Shown: positions 10,005 to 19,698, counted from the first letter of the stretch. The stretch: DNA of 64,000 bases from an uncultured Alistipes sp. (GCA_949283205.1 CASDSD010000039.1:45029-109028); one strand, 5' to 3'. Translations and numbers: made by a program. The notes: generated by a model from the sequence alone, not told the origin.

Positions 10005-10150
10005 AACAGTCCGTTTTGTCGTTTTTCGGCAATATAACGGATTAACATGCGAGGATATTATGTTGGGCGGAATCCCTGCATCTATCCGTTTAACGCTCAA
10101 TTATATTGCTCGATGTGATTTTTATATGTGCAGGCCGCCCCGGTTGGTGC

Positions 10151-10196
10151 GACATAAAAAACATGTGCCGAATGTTCTATTTGGACAATCGGCACA
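10151..10196 (-). terminator. terminator of the flavoprotein gene
   Basis: On the minus strand TGTGCCGATTGTCC pairs imperfectly with an arm ending TCGGCACA (7164-style GC stem of 8 bp at the base, two mismatches higher up) and is followed by GTTTTTTATG, a good U-run. It sits 44 bases beyond the stop of the reductase gene. Confidence 0.8.
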
Positions 10197-10239
10197 CGCG
10201 GCGTTGTTATCGTCTGTCATGGAGCTTTTGACGCGGACG

Positions 10240-10776
10240 TCATACGGCGGCTCCCGCCTCGTAGGCTTCGCGCATGGCGGGGGTGGAGTTCACCTCGCCG
10301 CTCTGCCATACGCCCAGGCCGTAGATGATGCCACGCTCGACGGGGTTGTCGAGGCAGCCGAGGAAGCCTCTGAATGCCGCTACGGTGGGCTGCATCGATT
10401 CGACGTCGCTTTCGGCTGCGGTCATTATGAGGTAGAACTCCTTGCCGGAGATCTCGGTATAGCGGGCGCAGCAGCGGTCGATGAGGGTCTTTAGCTGTGC
10501 GCTCACCGTGTAGAAATAGACGGGTGTGGCCAGTACTATCACGTCGGCCGCAATCATGGCGGCGATGATTTCGGCGGCATCGTCTTTTTGCGGGCACGGC
10601 TTGCCTGTGGTGCAGAGTCCGCACCCGAGGCAGTAGTTTACCTTTTTGTCGCGCAGGAAGATCTTTTCCACCGTATTGCCTGCATCGGCGGCACCCTGCA
10701 TGAACTGGTCGCACAGCGTGTCGGAGTTACCCTTGCGGCGCGGCGAAGATGAGATGATCAGAACCTTTTTTGACAT
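10240..10776 (-). CDS. NADPH-dependent FMN reductase / iron-sulfur-flavoprotein-like
   Basis: Flavodoxin-fold protein that probably binds FMN and acts as a cytoplasmic electron carrier or reductase. The N-terminus ISSSPRRKGNSDTLC (residues 8-22) is the FMN phosphate-binding loop of this family. Four cysteines follow as C49-x2-C52-x2-C55-x5-C61, the compact motif of archaeal and bacterial iron-sulfur flavoproteins, so an Fe4S4 cluster is likely. ATG 10776 is chosen over an upstream start because it directly precedes the first beta strand. A TAACTTTG element on the minus strand (10801-10808) sits just upstream. The substrate cannot be told from sequence. Confidence 0.85.
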   Translation of the reverse strand: MSKKVLIISSSPRRKGNSDTLCDQFMQGAADAGNTVEKIFLRDKKVNYCLGCGLCTTGKPCPQKDDAAEIIAAMIAADVIVLATPVYFYTVSAQLKTLIDRCCARYTEISGKEFYLIMTAAESDVESMQPTVAAFRGFLGCLDNPVERGIIYGLGVWQSGEVNSTPAMREAYEAGAAV

Positions 10777-10800
10777 GATATCATGTTTTTTAATCTGCTG

Positions 10801-10808
10801 CAAAGTTA
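10801..10808 (-). promoter_or_regulatory. -7 element upstream of the flavoprotein gene
   Basis: The minus strand reads TAACTTTG, a perfect TAnnTTTG, 24 bases before the start codon at 10776. I find no good -33 TTTG at the expected distance. Confidence 0.55.
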
Positions 10809-10901
10809 CACGGCGGCGGGGTGCCGCGGCGTATCCCTGTTACGGATATTGTTACCAATTTCACCTGTCGGCACTCCGTGCGGATGCCGCTTCACACTCT
10901 T

Positions 10902-12905
10902 TTACCGTTCGGGCACGACCAGTACGGCGTCGGCATAGAGCGTACCCGTAACCTGTCCTCCGTTGTCGAACTCGACCCAGGCGGGGGTGTCGGCCCGCAG
11001 GTCGTACTGCCCGAGGCTGATCCATTCGCCCGAGGTCTGGCCGTGGATGGTTATGGCGTCATAGTCGAGAGTGATGCGGTTCGTGTCGGTGCCGTTGCAT
11101 ACGGTCACCTCCGAGAGCTTCGACATGCCGCCGCGCTTGCTGTAATAGGTGTATATGTCGTAGCGTCCGTCGCGTTTGACCGTAAAGGGATAGCGCAGGG
11201 TCTGCTTGCCGGCCGCCTTCTCGAGCCTGTATAGCGAGGGGCCGTAGCCTCCGTATATCTTTACCCGCTGCCATCCGGACCCTGCGGCGGCCTCCACGTC
11301 GGTGTCGTCGACCAGAATGTCGGGCGCGGTACCGTCCAAAAGCGGGTCTTCGTCATACATGCGCTGTATCTCGGTGACATCTATGGCCTGCACGTCGGTG
11401 TTGCCGTCTATGGCCAGCGCGGCAGCCTTGGCGGCGCTCTGCCCGAGGACCATGAATACGGGCTCCATGCGGATCGAGCCGTAGGCTATGTGGCTGGCCG
11501 AGAGGCATACCGGAACCAGCAGGTTGGTACACTCCTCGCGTCGGGGCGTAATCGAACGGTATGATACGGGGTAGGGCGAACCTATGCCTATTTGTACGTC
11601 GCCCTCGTTCTTGACCATTGCCCGGCCGTCCTTGTGTATGACGATGCGCTGGCAGTTGTGCGAATCCATGGTATAGGCCGCCATGCCCACACCGTCCTCG
11701 ACCGTGGTGCGGTTCTCGCAGTCGGCCTGCGTGGCGACGTATTCTCCCACCATGCGGCGGCTTTCGCGTATGTAGAGCTGCGGTGTCCAGTGTCCGGTGT
11801 CGGTATATTCGTCCTTGGGCAGGCCCCAGCGCAGCATCTCGCTGCGCATCTTCTCGGGCACGCGCGCGTCGTGGCCGATGAAGTAGAGCAGGCCGAGCGT
11901 GTAGCTCATATGCTCGTCGAAGATCCTCTCGCGCTCACGGTACGACGCCTCGGGATAGCTGTGGTTCATGCCTATCATGTCGGTCGAGAAACCGCCGTTG
12001 TTGTTTATGTCGGTCTTGCGGTTGGGCATGTGGCTGAGGATTATGTATGAGTAGAGATTGTGGTTGCCGCTGGCCTCGATCAGACGCACCAGCAGTTCGT
12101 AGCGCGTGGAGTCGTAGTCGGCGGGGCGGGCGATGGGGATGCTGTTTTGCCCGTTGTCGGTGAGGCATATGCGGAAATTGTATGCCTGCACCTTGTCGTC
12201 GCCGCTGCCCTTGGCCGCGAGTGTGCCGTCGGATATGCCCCACAGCAGGCCGCTGGTGCTGTCGCCCTCGATGACATAGGGGTCGACCCCGTCGGGGAAC
12301 TGATGCAGGTGGCGCATTTGTACGCCGTTCCATGTCTCGCCGTAGGTGACGTTGTCCTCGCGGCCGACGACGTATGAGACGCCGGCGCGGGCCATCAGGT
12401 CGCCCTCGTACGAACAGTCGATATATTGCTTGGCGCGCACGACGGTGCGGCCCAGGCCGAAGCATCGGTCTGTATTCTGAAGCCGTATCGACTCGATGCG
12501 CGTGCCCTGCTTGTCGGCACGGAGGATGCGGTGGCCGTAGAGCATCTCGACGCCTCCGCGCTCGATGTAGTCGTTGAAGATGTCGAGTGCGACATGCGGC
12601 TCGAAGATCCATTTCTCGAGTTCGCCGTAGTGCGCCCCCACGCGGCGGTAGAAGTCGAGCGAGAGCCCCTCCACGGCCTGCTTGTTGCCTATGTCGGTCT
12701 GTCCGAGGCCGCCCGTGGAGAGGCCTCCGGCGCGATGCCCGGGCTCCACGACGACGACCGTCTTGCCCTGCATGGCGGCCGAGTATGCCGCGATGACGCC
12801 CGAGGATGTGCCTCCGTAGACGCATATGTCGTATTCGAGGGTGCGGGTGCAGCCCCCTGCCATCAGCAGCGGGGCGAGTGCGAGAAGTAGCGAGGTTCTT
12901 TTCAT
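10902..12905 (-). CDS. FAD-dependent oxidoreductase lipoprotein with golvesin-like C-terminal domain
   Basis: Predicted exported flavoprotein. The 667-residue product has a lipoprotein signal (hydrophobic core ending LLMAGGC). A Rossmann-type FAD-binding start follows: DICVYGGTSSGVIAA, then VVVVEPGHRAGGLSTGG with the acidic ribose ligand and a GG doublet. This is the 'FAD-dependent oxidoreductase, xanthan-lyase-associated' family common in Bacteroidetes and Planctomycetes. Residues from about 535 (DILVDDTDVEAAAGSGW onward) form a beta-rich domain like that of golvesin/xanthan-lyase C-terminal regions. The family is usually linked to carbohydrate oxidation or breakdown; the substrate is unknown. 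The nearest possible partner is the rhamnosidase 4 kb away, with no operon link. Confidence 0.82.
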   Translation of the reverse strand: MKRTSLLLALAPLLMAGGCTRTLEYDICVYGGTSSGVIAAYSAAMQGKTVVVVEPGHRAGGLSTGGLGQTDIGNKQAVEGLSLDFYRRVGAHYGELEKWIFEPHVALDIFNDYIERGGVEMLYGHRILRADKQGTRIESIRLQNTDRCFGLGRTVVRAKQYIDCSYEGDLMARAGVSYVVGREDNVTYGETWNGVQMRHLHQFPDGVDPYVIEGDSTSGLLWGISDGTLAAKGSGDDKVQAYNFRICLTDNGQNSIPIARPADYDSTRYELLVRLIEASGNHNLYSYIILSHMPNRKTDINNNGGFSTDMIGMNHSYPEASYRERERIFDEHMSYTLGLLYFIGHDARVPEKMRSEMLRWGLPKDEYTDTGHWTPQLYIRESRRMVGEYVATQADCENRTTVEDGVGMAAYTMDSHNCQRIVIHKDGRAMVKNEGDVQIGIGSPYPVSYRSITPRREECTNLLVPVCLSASHIAYGSIRMEPVFMVLGQSAAKAAALAIDGNTDVQAIDVTEIQRMYDEDPLLDGTAPDILVDDTDVEAAAGSGWQRVKIYGGYGPSLYRLEKAAGKQTLRYPFTVKRDGRYDIYTYYSKRGGMSKLSEVTVCNGTDTNRITLDYDAITIHGQTSGEWISLGQYDLRADTPAWVEFDNGGQVTGTLYADAVLVVPER

Positions 12906-12921
12906 AAGGTCGGTATTTGTA

Positions 12922-12929
12922 CAAATTTA
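12922..12929 (-). promoter_or_regulatory. -7 element upstream of the FAD oxidoreductase gene
   Basis: The minus strand reads TAAATTTG, matching TAnnTTTG, 17 bases upstream of the start codon. The leader would be very short. No clear -33 element is seen. Confidence 0.45.
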
Positions 12930-12999
12930 TGAAAAAAATCGCAGCCGTGACAGTCTGCAGGCATGATATGCTATAAAAAACAGTCGCTGCAGATGCGAT

Positions 13000-13030
13000 T
13001 TTGCAGCACCGGAAATAATGCGTATCTTTG
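13000..13030 (+). promoter_or_regulatory. Bacteroidetes-type promoter for rarA
   Basis: TTTG at 13000-13003, a 19-base gap, then TATCTTTG at 13023-13030. This is a full match to the phylum's consensus, about 68 bases ahead of the rarA start. Confidence 0.8.
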
Positions 13031-13097
13031 CCTTCGCACCGCTGCGGGCCGCCACCGGAGGATTACGGCCGACGGCTGGCGCTGAAACAGTTTGGTT

Positions 13098-14378
13098 ATG
13101 AACAGCATACCGTTGGCCGAGCGGCTTCGGCCGCAAACCATTGAAGAGTATATCGGGCAGACACATCTGGTCGGTCCCGACGGTGTCTTCCGCAAGTTCC
13201 TCGAGACGGGGAACGTGCCGTCGTTCATTCTGTGGGGTCCGCCGGGCGTTGGGAAGACCACGCTCGCAAAACTTGTGGCCAACCATCTGAAACGTCCCTT
13301 CTATACGCTTTCGGCGGTGACGTCGGGCGTGAAGGAGGTGCGCGAGGTGATCGAGTCGGCGCGCAAGCAGAGCCTCTTCAACCAGAAGGCGGCCTTCCTC
13401 TTCATCGACGAGATCCACCGCTTCAACAAGAGCCAGCAGGATTCGCTTCTGGGAGCCGTCGAGCAGGGTATCGTTACGCTGATAGGCGCCACCACCGAGA
13501 ATCCCTCGTTCGAGGTGATCTCGCCGCTGTTGAGCCGCTGCCAGGTCTATATCCTCAAGCCGATGACCGACGATGAACTCTCGACGCTGCTCAACCGTGC
13601 CATCACGGTGGACGAGGAGCTGCGCAGCCGCAATGTCAAGGTGACGGAGACCGGGGCGCTGTTCCGCTTTGCCGGGGGCGACGCCCGCAAGCTGCTCAAC
13701 ATACTCGATATCGTTGCCGGTGCCACGTCGGGCGACATCGAGATAACCGATGCTTACGTCACCTCGTGCCTGCAGCAGAACATTGCCCTCTATGACAAGA
13801 ACGGCGAACAGCATTACGACGTCATCTCGGCCTTCATCAAGTCGGTGCGGGGGAGCGACCCCAATGCGGCGATATACTACCTGGCGCGCATGCTGGCCGG
13901 GGGTGAGGAACCCCGTTTCATCGCGCGGCGCCTTGTTATCCTGGCGTCGGAGGACATAGGACTGGCCAACCCCAACGCACTGCTGCTGGCAAACGCCTGT
14001 TTCGACACGGTACACAAGATCGGCATGCCCGAGGCACGCATAACCCTTGCCGAGACGACCATATACCTTGCCACAAGTCCCAAGAGCAACTCGGCCTACA
14101 TGGCCATAAACGAGGCTCTGGGTTTCGTCTCGCACGACACGACCAACCGCCCCGTGCCGCTGCACCTGCGCAACGCCCCCACCAAACTGATGGACGAGGC
14201 GGGCTACGGCAAGGGATACAAGTATGCGCACGACTTCGCGGGCGGTTTTGTCGAGCAGGAGTTCCTGCCCGAATCGATCTCCGGAAAACGGTTCTACAAG
14301 CCCAACACGCAGAATCCTTCGGAGGCGAAGATCGCCGAACGCATCCGCACGCTCTGGGGCGACAAGTATTCGAAGTAG
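13098..14378 (+). CDS. rarA: replication-associated recombination protein A (RarA/MgsA)
   Basis: AAA+ ATPase of the clamp-loader group that acts at stalled replication forks. It has [17 protein letters not shown] at the N-terminus, Walker A GPPGVGKT (residues 47-54), Walker [17 protein letters not shown], and the sensor-1 region [11 protein letters not shown]. The C-terminal tetramerisation region includes [13 protein letters not shown] and [14 protein letters not shown], both diagnostic for RarA. The 426-residue length is typical. ATG 13098 is preferred to an upstream TTG two codons earlier. Confidence 0.95.
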   Translation: MNSIPLAERLRPQTIEEYIGQTHLVGPDGVFRKFLETGNVPSFILWGPPGVGKTTLAKLVANHLKRPFYTLSAVTSGVKEVREVIESARKQSLFNQKAAFLFIDEIHRFNKSQQDSLLGAVEQGIVTLIGATTENPSFEVISPLLSRCQVYILKPMTDDELSTLLNRAITVDEELRSRNVKVTETGALFRFAGGDARKLLNILDIVAGATSGDIEITDAYVTSCLQQNIALYDKNGEQHYDVISAFIKSVRGSDPNAAIYYLARMLAGGEEPRFIARRLVILASEDIGLANPNALLLANACFDTVHKIGMPEARITLAETTIYLATSPKSNSAYMAINEALGFVSHDTTNRPVPLHLRNAPTKLMDEAGYGKGYKYAHDFAGGFVEQEFLPESISGKRFYKPNTQNPSEAKIAERIRTLWGDKYSK

Positions 14379-14448
14379 GGGCCCGTTGCGCGGGGCGGTA
14401 CGCATTTTGCTCGTTTTATCCACGTTAAAAAGAAATCTTACATTCACC

Positions 14449-15390
14449 ATGAAAAGGAGTATATTATTGATTTTATCGCTGTTGGCGGCCCTTCATGCGA
14501 TGGCGGCAACCGCCGGCAGGCAGACGCTTCTGTATGCCGTCAAGGGCGCCGACTCGCTCTACCTGGACCACTATGCGGCCGACGTCGAGGGACAGCGTCC
14601 CTGCATGATCTTCGTCTTCGGCGGAGGCTTCGTCGGCGGCGTGCGCGACAATGCGGAATACATCCCTTATTTCGAGTTCCTGAATGAACACGGCTACGAT
14701 GTGGTGTCGATCGACTACCGTCTGGGGCTCAAGGGTATCGACGGCTCGAAGGAGCTGTCGGTGCGCGAGATGGTGGGGCTGTTCGACAATGCCGTCACGA
14801 TGGCCGTGGAGGATCTCTTCAGCGCCACGCTCTTCGTCCTGGACAAGGCCGACGAGTGGGAGATAGACCCGCACATGATCGTCTCGTGCGGCTCTTCGGC
14901 AGGCGCCATCACGGTGCTGCAGGCCGAGAACGCCCTATGCAACCGCAGCAGGACGGCCGCCGTCATGCCCGAGGAGTTCGATTATGCGGGTGTGGTATCC
15001 TTTGCCGGTGCGGTCTTCTCGGTTAAGGGGGCGCCCGAGTGGGGACGCAAGCCCGCGCCCGTGATGATGTTCCACGGCAATGCCGACAATCAGGTGCCCT
15101 TCGAGAAGGCATCGCTCTTCGGTGTGGGATTCTACGGCTCGAAGTTCCTCGTAAAGCAGTTCGACAAGGAGGTGTGGCCCTACTGGTTCTATACGGTCGA
15201 GTACCAGAACCACTCTATGGCCGTGACGCCCATGCGCGACAACCGTTACGAGATACTGTCGTTTCTCGAGCGCATGGTGCGCGAGCGGCGTCCTATGCGT
15301 GTGACGACAGAGGTGCGCGACGGCGATTTCCCGCCCTGCAAGACGAAATTCAAGGTTATGGATTACATACGCTCCAACTACTCGGAGTGA
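14449..15390 (+). CDS. exported alpha/beta-hydrolase (esterase/lipase-like)
   Basis: A 313-residue protein with a clear Sec signal peptide (MKRSILLILSLLAAL then ...MAAT). It has an alpha/beta-hydrolase core: the oxyanion-hole strand MIFVFGGGFVGG near residue 50, the nucleophile elbow SCGSSAGA near residue 146 (catalytic Ser in GSSAG), HGNADNQVPF carrying the probable Asp, and a late NHSM histidine. The fold is that of carboxylesterases and peptidases of the BD-FAE/LipA-like kind. The substrate is unknown. It starts 70 bases after rarA and ends 37 bases before the phosphoesterase gene, so the three may share transcripts. Confidence 0.82.
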   Translation: MKRSILLILSLLAALHAMAATAGRQTLLYAVKGADSLYLDHYAADVEGQRPCMIFVFGGGFVGGVRDNAEYIPYFEFLNEHGYDVVSIDYRLGLKGIDGSKELSVREMVGLFDNAVTMAVEDLFSATLFVLDKADEWEIDPHMIVSCGSSAGAITVLQAENALCNRSRTAAVMPEEFDYAGVVSFAGAVFSVKGAPEWGRKPAPVMMFHGNADNQVPFEKASLFGVGFYGSKFLVKQFDKEVWPYWFYTVEYQNHSMAVTPMRDNRYEILSFLERMVRERRPMRVTTEVRDGDFPPCKTKFKVMDYIRSNYSE

Positions 15391-15427
15391 CGCGAAACGT
15401 CCCGATAACCTGCGAAAACCCGGACTT

Positions 15428-15925
15428 ATGAAACGCATAGGAGTAATATCCGACACGCACGGCACCTTCGACGACGTGTTGAAACACTTTCTGGAGGATG
15501 TCGACGAAATATGGCATGCGGGCGACTTCGGCTCGATAGAGACTGCCGACGCCATCGCGGCCTTCAAGCCCCTGCACGGGGTCTATGGCAACATAGACGG
15601 CGGCACGACGCGCCGCGTCTACCACAGCTCGGCATTCTTCGAGTGCGAGAGCAAACGGGTTCTGATAACCCATATCGGAGGCTATCCGCGCCACTACTCT
15701 CCGCCTGCGATGCAGCTGATACAGGGCGCGCAGCCCGACATCTTCGTGGCGGGGCACTCGCATATACTCAAGGTGATGTTCGATCCCGTGTACCGGCTGT
15801 TATACATCAACCCCGGGGCTGCGGGCGAGTACGGATTCCACAAGGTGCGCACGGCGGTTCGTTTCACCATCGACGGCGATGACATGCGTGACATGGAGAT
15901 AGGCGAGTGGCCGCGCCGCGGGTAG
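15428..15925 (+). CDS. metallophosphoesterase, YfcE/MJ0936 family
   Basis: Small cytoplasmic dinuclear-metal phosphodiesterase. All calcineurin-fold motifs are present in 165 residues: GVISDTHGTFDD (D9, H11), HAGDFGS (D33), GNIDG (N55), THIGGYP (histidine ligand) and AGHSHILK. This group hydrolyses phosphodiester bonds in vitro; the physiological substrate is usually unknown. It is followed by a strong terminator and has no signal peptide. Confidence 0.92.
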   Translation: MKRIGVISDTHGTFDDVLKHFLEDVDEIWHAGDFGSIETADAIAAFKPLHGVYGNIDGGTTRRVYHSSAFFECESKRVLITHIGGYPRHYSPPAMQLIQGAQPDIFVAGHSHILKVMFDPVYRLLYINPGAAGEYGFHKVRTAVRFTIDGDDMRDMEIGEWPRRG

Positions 15926-15954
15926 TGTGTCGCTGCCTGCTGCAGGATATGACA

Positions 15955-15988
15955 AACGGGTGCGATCCCTTGGAGGATCGCACCCGTT
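15955..15988. terminator. terminator between convergent genes
   Basis: A perfect 14-bp stem (AACGGGTGCGATCC / GGATCGCACCCGTT) with a 6-base loop, followed by CGTTTTGCG on the plus strand. It lies between the plus-strand phosphoesterase and the minus-strand transglutaminase-like gene and can serve the former. Confidence 0.88.
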
Positions 15989-16010
15989 CGTTTTGCGTCG
16001 TGTGACGAGG

Positions 16011-17618
16011 TTATTTTACTATTAGCTCGCCGTATGCTCGGTCGGCAAGGGCCGTAAGCAGGGCGCGTGCCGACTTCCACTCTGCGGGCGGGACGATCGC
16101 CTTGTTGATCCTCACGTTGCGCGTGACGGTGGCCTTGCCGCCCTCGACCTCTATGCGGAGCGTCACTTCGCCAACCGAGTTGGAGATCTTCAGCTCACGG
16201 TTCGGCGTAAGGATGCGGCCGTCGGTCTCGACGGTGAAGCGTACCTCGTCGTCGCATACGAAGGGCATCTCGAAATATTGCGTGCGCTCCGTCCCCGGAC
16301 GCGACATTCCCCACGACTCGGCAAACCCTGTGGCGGGCAGTTTCACCAGACGGTATCCCGAGCGGTCGGCAACGCTGACGGCAGGTGTCTGCTCCGTCTT
16401 CGAGGTTACGCCGCTGCGGACGGTTTCGACTTCGGTCGTGGCGGCGGCTTCCGTCCCCTTGACCGTGATATTTACCGCAGCCCTGCAACTGTTGCCGCAG
16501 GGGGCGAAGCCGATCTTCTCGCCGCTTGTTACCGAGTATGCCTCGTCGCGGTCGCTGCGCAGCTGCAGGTCGACGGGAGAGCCTGTCGAGGTGTAGTATT
16601 CGTCTTTGCCGTCGATTGCGACCCGTACCGCGAAACTCTTGATGTCGCGCAGCATCTTCACGGCGTGGCAGGCGGGATATACCGCCACCGGCTCGGCGTC
16701 GATGCCCTCGGCCGCGAGCATGCGGGCCAGAAGCGTGCATTTCTCGAGTTCGGTGCCGTAGGCCGATGACAGCACCTCTCTTGCCGTGCGGCTGCGGTAG
16801 CCTGCCATATGGGGCGTTACGCCGCATGAGCCGAGATTCGACGTCATATAGTCACAATATGCTTTTACGGTCCCGGCCTTTGAGTCGCGCGCAAGTCCCG
16901 GTATGCGTACTATGTCGCGTTCCGAGCGGGCGATGCGGCTAAGGGCGTCGGCCGTCGAGGCGAATGTCGTGGCGCAGAGTATGGGGCGTCCTTCGCCGTT
17001 CTGCGGCATGTTGCCCTCATCGTAGTATGCGGCGAGGTTGCGGAACTGCCACGTATAGGTGTCGCCCGTGCGGCGGGGCTTCATGGCGGGGTCGTAACGC
17101 AGCTCGGTGCCTGCGGGTACGGTGATCTCGATACGGCGCTCCTTTACCGAGGCGGCAGGCTCGGTGAGCATCTCGCACACCTCCAGTGCAGGGTAGAAGC
17201 CCGCCTTCGTCGAGAGCGTGTAGTCGAGGTGTATCGTGGCGCCGATCTCCAGCCCCGTATGGGTTATGACCGCCTCGAGCAGGCGGTTGTATGCCGGGGC
17301 ATCGGCCGCGGCGCTGGGCAGCGATTTGTTGACGGCGTTGCCGGGCAACTCTATTACGGTGCCGTCGGCCTGTGTCGTGTAGGCCTCGTTTATGGTCAGG
17401 GTCTGGTATTCGGGGTCATAGACGACGAACGTCTCGCCGAAGAGGTCGTTGAACGAGGTGTGGGTCTCGAGTTTCAGGTCCATCACGCGGCGGTACTGCT
17501 GCGAGCCGTCGGCCGCGAGCGTGTAGCAGGTGTGGAGTTTGTCGTATGTGGCCTCGTCGCCGGCGTATGCCGCCGTGAAGGCCAGAAGGCACAATATGGT
17601 TGCTATGTATCGTTTCAT
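16011..17618 (-). CDS. DUF3857/transglutaminase-like exported protein, apparently catalytically dead paralogue
   Basis: A 535-residue protein with signal peptide MKRYIATILCLLAFTAAYAG, a DUF3857-like beta domain (about 30-230) and a transglutaminase-like region (about 240-355). Aligned with the upstream paralogue, the catalytic segment reads AYGTELEKCTLLARM where that protein has RCGVCKDKAALLISM. The catalytic Cys position is therefore Glu290 and the CKDK motif is lost. The expected His and Asp segments (HFNHCVA, LDPTW) are also absent, replaced by SFAVRVA and STGSPVD. I infer a non-enzymatic role, perhaps binding or pairing with its neighbour. It lies 6 bases downstream of that gene in the same operon. 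Confidence 0.85.
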   Translation of the reverse strand: MKRYIATILCLLAFTAAYAGDEATYDKLHTCYTLAADGSQQYRRVMDLKLETHTSFNDLFGETFVVYDPEYQTLTINEAYTTQADGTVIELPGNAVNKSLPSAAADAPAYNRLLEAVITHTGLEIGATIHLDYTLSTKAGFYPALEVCEMLTEPAASVKERRIEITVPAGTELRYDPAMKPRRTGDTYTWQFRNLAAYYDEGNMPQNGEGRPILCATTFASTADALSRIARSERDIVRIPGLARDSKAGTVKAYCDYMTSNLGSCGVTPHMAGYRSRTAREVLSSAYGTELEKCTLLARMLAAEGIDAEPVAVYPACHAVKMLRDIKSFAVRVAIDGKDEYYTSTGSPVDLQLRSDRDEAYSVTSGEKIGFAPCGNSCRAAVNITVKGTEAAATTEVETVRSGVTSKTEQTPAVSVADRSGYRLVKLPATGFAESWGMSRPGTERTQYFEMPFVCDDEVRFTVETDGRILTPNRELKISNSVGEVTLRIEVEGGKATVTRNVRINKAIVPPAEWKSARALLTALADRAYGELIVK

Positions 17619-17624
17619 CTTGCT

Positions 17625-19580
17625 CTATCTCTTTTCGAATACCAAATCCTTTATTGCGTTGAATCCCATGACCGACTCGCGGAACTGGGTCCAGTCGGCG
17701 GCATCATATACACGTTTTCCGAGCGATATGCGCTGCTGCAGGTGCAGCGTCGCGCCCGATTGCGAACAGCTGCCTTCGTAATTGACAACGTCGCCGCCCG
17801 CCTCGGCCCCGTACGGCTCGCCGGCAAGGGCGTAGCCCTCGGGCAGCGTTATCTGTTCGTCAAGCTCCACAAGGCGCGAGGTCGAATCCTTGAAGGCGTA
17901 GCGTCGCGTCTCGGGTGAGAGATCGAGTCGCAGGAACGAATATATCGAGTTGTAGAGTCCGGTCTTCACTATGGGGCGGCAGATCATGACGCCGTCACCT
18001 ACAGCCGCATAGTCGGGGATCTCGAAGCGTACGGTTATCGAGAGGGGCCCCTGCTGGTAGTCGGCGGGATTTTTCCCCGCATCGTACGACAGGAGGCGCG
18101 CCTGCGGCGATATGTTCAGCAGCTCGCGTTCTATCGCGGCGCGTACGCGGGCACGCATGCCCGTGGTGAAGGGACGGCGTGCCGAGGCGTCCGACAGCCC
18201 CTCGGCCTCGACAACGAAACTGCCCGTAAGTTTGCCGCGGGCATCGAGCCGCGACGTGGCCCTTATGCGGAAGTAGTGGTTCTCCGGGGCCGAGAGGGGC
18301 GTAAGGCAGAGGTCCGACCCCTCGGGTATGCCGGGCAGGTAGTTCTGCTGCTGCTCGGCGCTGCTCCACAGCTCGCGGCTGAAGGGCACCCACGTCGGGT
18401 CGAGCGGCATGTATGTGCCGTCGTCGAGCTTCACGACAGCCACGCAGTGGTTGAAGTGGTCGGCGGGGATCGCCTCGATGCGCGAGCCGGCCATGGTCAT
18501 GGCAGGGTAGGCCTCGAAACCCGCCATGCGGAGCATCGAGATGAGCAGCGCCGCCTTGTCCTTGCAGACGCCGCAGCGGTCTGTGAAGTTGGTGCGGGTG
18601 TTGTGCAGCGTGTAACCCTCGCCCTCGCCCATCGAGATGCCCGAATAACGCATGTTGTCGGCCACCCAGTGTGTCAGCACGGCGATCTTGCGCATAGGGT
18701 CGTCGATGCCGCGTATCAGCTCGTCTACCTTGGCCTGCGCCTCGGGTGTGGGGTCGAAGCTGCCGTAGTCCTCGTTCACGCCGTGGAACCAGAGCGACTT
18801 GTCGCGCCACGAGTCGGTCGACGAGAGCATCAGCTTCGGCGCCACGTCGTAGAGGTCGACCATGTTCGATTCCGAGATGAAGGGCATCGCATCCTCTACC
18901 GTGAACGACAGTATCTGCCTTCCGTCGGCAAAGCGTACCGAGGGGGAACATGTTCCCTGATAGAACTCATACTGTACGCGCTTGCCCTGCGGGACGGATA
19001 CCGTATAGTTCTTGAGCATCGTAGGCATCGATACCCAGAATGGCACGATATCGTAGAAGTGCCCCCGCATGGGTGGGATGAAACGCTCGTCGTCGGCCGG
19101 CATGCCGCCGTCGAGCAGGGCGTATGTGAAACCGTGCTTCTCGATGGTGTAGTCGATGACGTCGCCGACCTCGAGGGCTCCGATCTCGATCATGATCTGG
19201 CGTGCGCCCCAATATATGGCGCGTGCAGGGGCGGCGTAGTCCAATGTGTTCCCGAGGGGTATTTCGTCGATGCGGCCGTCGGCGCGGTACACCTTCACGG
19301 AGGTGAAGCGTGCCGATGCCGTGAGCGGATCGTAGTCGTATTTCAGCACGCGGTTCGTCCGCGCCGCCTCCGTCTTGTTTATGAGTATGACGCGATGGAT
19401 GTCGAAGGCTCCCGATCCGGTCTCGGCGATCTCGACGTTCGTACGGTCGAGGAGGCATATGGCGGGAGCCGACATGAGCGTCGTGTTTGCCTCGGCCCGC
19501 GCCTTGAGCGGGAGCCACTCCTGCGCCGATGCGGCGTACCACAAGGGCAGGAGCAGGATAAACAACAGTAGTCTCTTCAT
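17625..19580 (-). CDS. DUF3857 domain protein with active-type transglutaminase domain
   Basis: A 651-residue exported protein (signal peptide MKRLLLFILLLPLWYAASAQ). An N-terminal DUF3857 beta domain (about 40-230) is followed by a papain-like transglutaminase core with its complete triad: Cys339 in RCGVCKDKAALL, His378 in HFNHCVAVV and Asp394 in PLDPTW. A C-terminal beta-rich DUF2569/DUF3858-like part completes it. Such proteins are abundant in Bacteroidetes periplasms; their substrates are mostly unknown. It has a clear upstream promoter and leads the two-gene operon with the inactive paralogue. Confidence 0.88.
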   Translation of the reverse strand: MKRLLLFILLLPLWYAASAQEWLPLKARAEANTTLMSAPAICLLDRTNVEIAETGSGAFDIHRVILINKTEAARTNRVLKYDYDPLTASARFTSVKVYRADGRIDEIPLGNTLDYAAPARAIYWGARQIMIEIGALEVGDVIDYTIEKHGFTYALLDGGMPADDERFIPPMRGHFYDIVPFWVSMPTMLKNYTVSVPQGKRVQYEFYQGTCSPSVRFADGRQILSFTVEDAMPFISESNMVDLYDVAPKLMLSSTDSWRDKSLWFHGVNEDYGSFDPTPEAQAKVDELIRGIDDPMRKIAVLTHWVADNMRYSGISMGEGEGYTLHNTRTNFTDRCGVCKDKAALLISMLRMAGFEAYPAMTMAGSRIEAIPADHFNHCVAVVKLDDGTYMPLDPTWVPFSRELWSSAEQQQNYLPGIPEGSDLCLTPLSAPENHYFRIRATSRLDARGKLTGSFVVEAEGLSDASARRPFTTGMRARVRAAIERELLNISPQARLLSYDAGKNPADYQQGPLSITVRFEIPDYAAVGDGVMICRPIVKTGLYNSIYSFLRLDLSPETRRYAFKDSTSRLVELDEQITLPEGYALAGEPYGAEAGGDVVNYEGSCSQSGATLHLQQRISLGKRVYDAADWTQFRESVMGFNAIKDLVFEKR

Positions 19581-19645
19581 ATATCCGATTGTTTTAGTTG
19601 TTAATCGTCATCATTAGGCAGCGCCGTCCGGTGCCGTCAACCATG

Positions 19646-19677
19646 CAAAGGTAGTGAAAGGAGAGGGCAGAGCCAAA
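19646..19677 (-). promoter_or_regulatory. Bacteroidetes-type promoter for the DUF3857 operon
   Basis: On the minus strand TTTG (19674-19677), a 20-base gap, then TACCTTTG (19646-19653). Both elements match the consensus and lie 66 bases upstream of the start codon at 19580. Confidence 0.8.
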
Positions 19678-19698
19678 TCGAAATGGCCAGTTTCCCTG

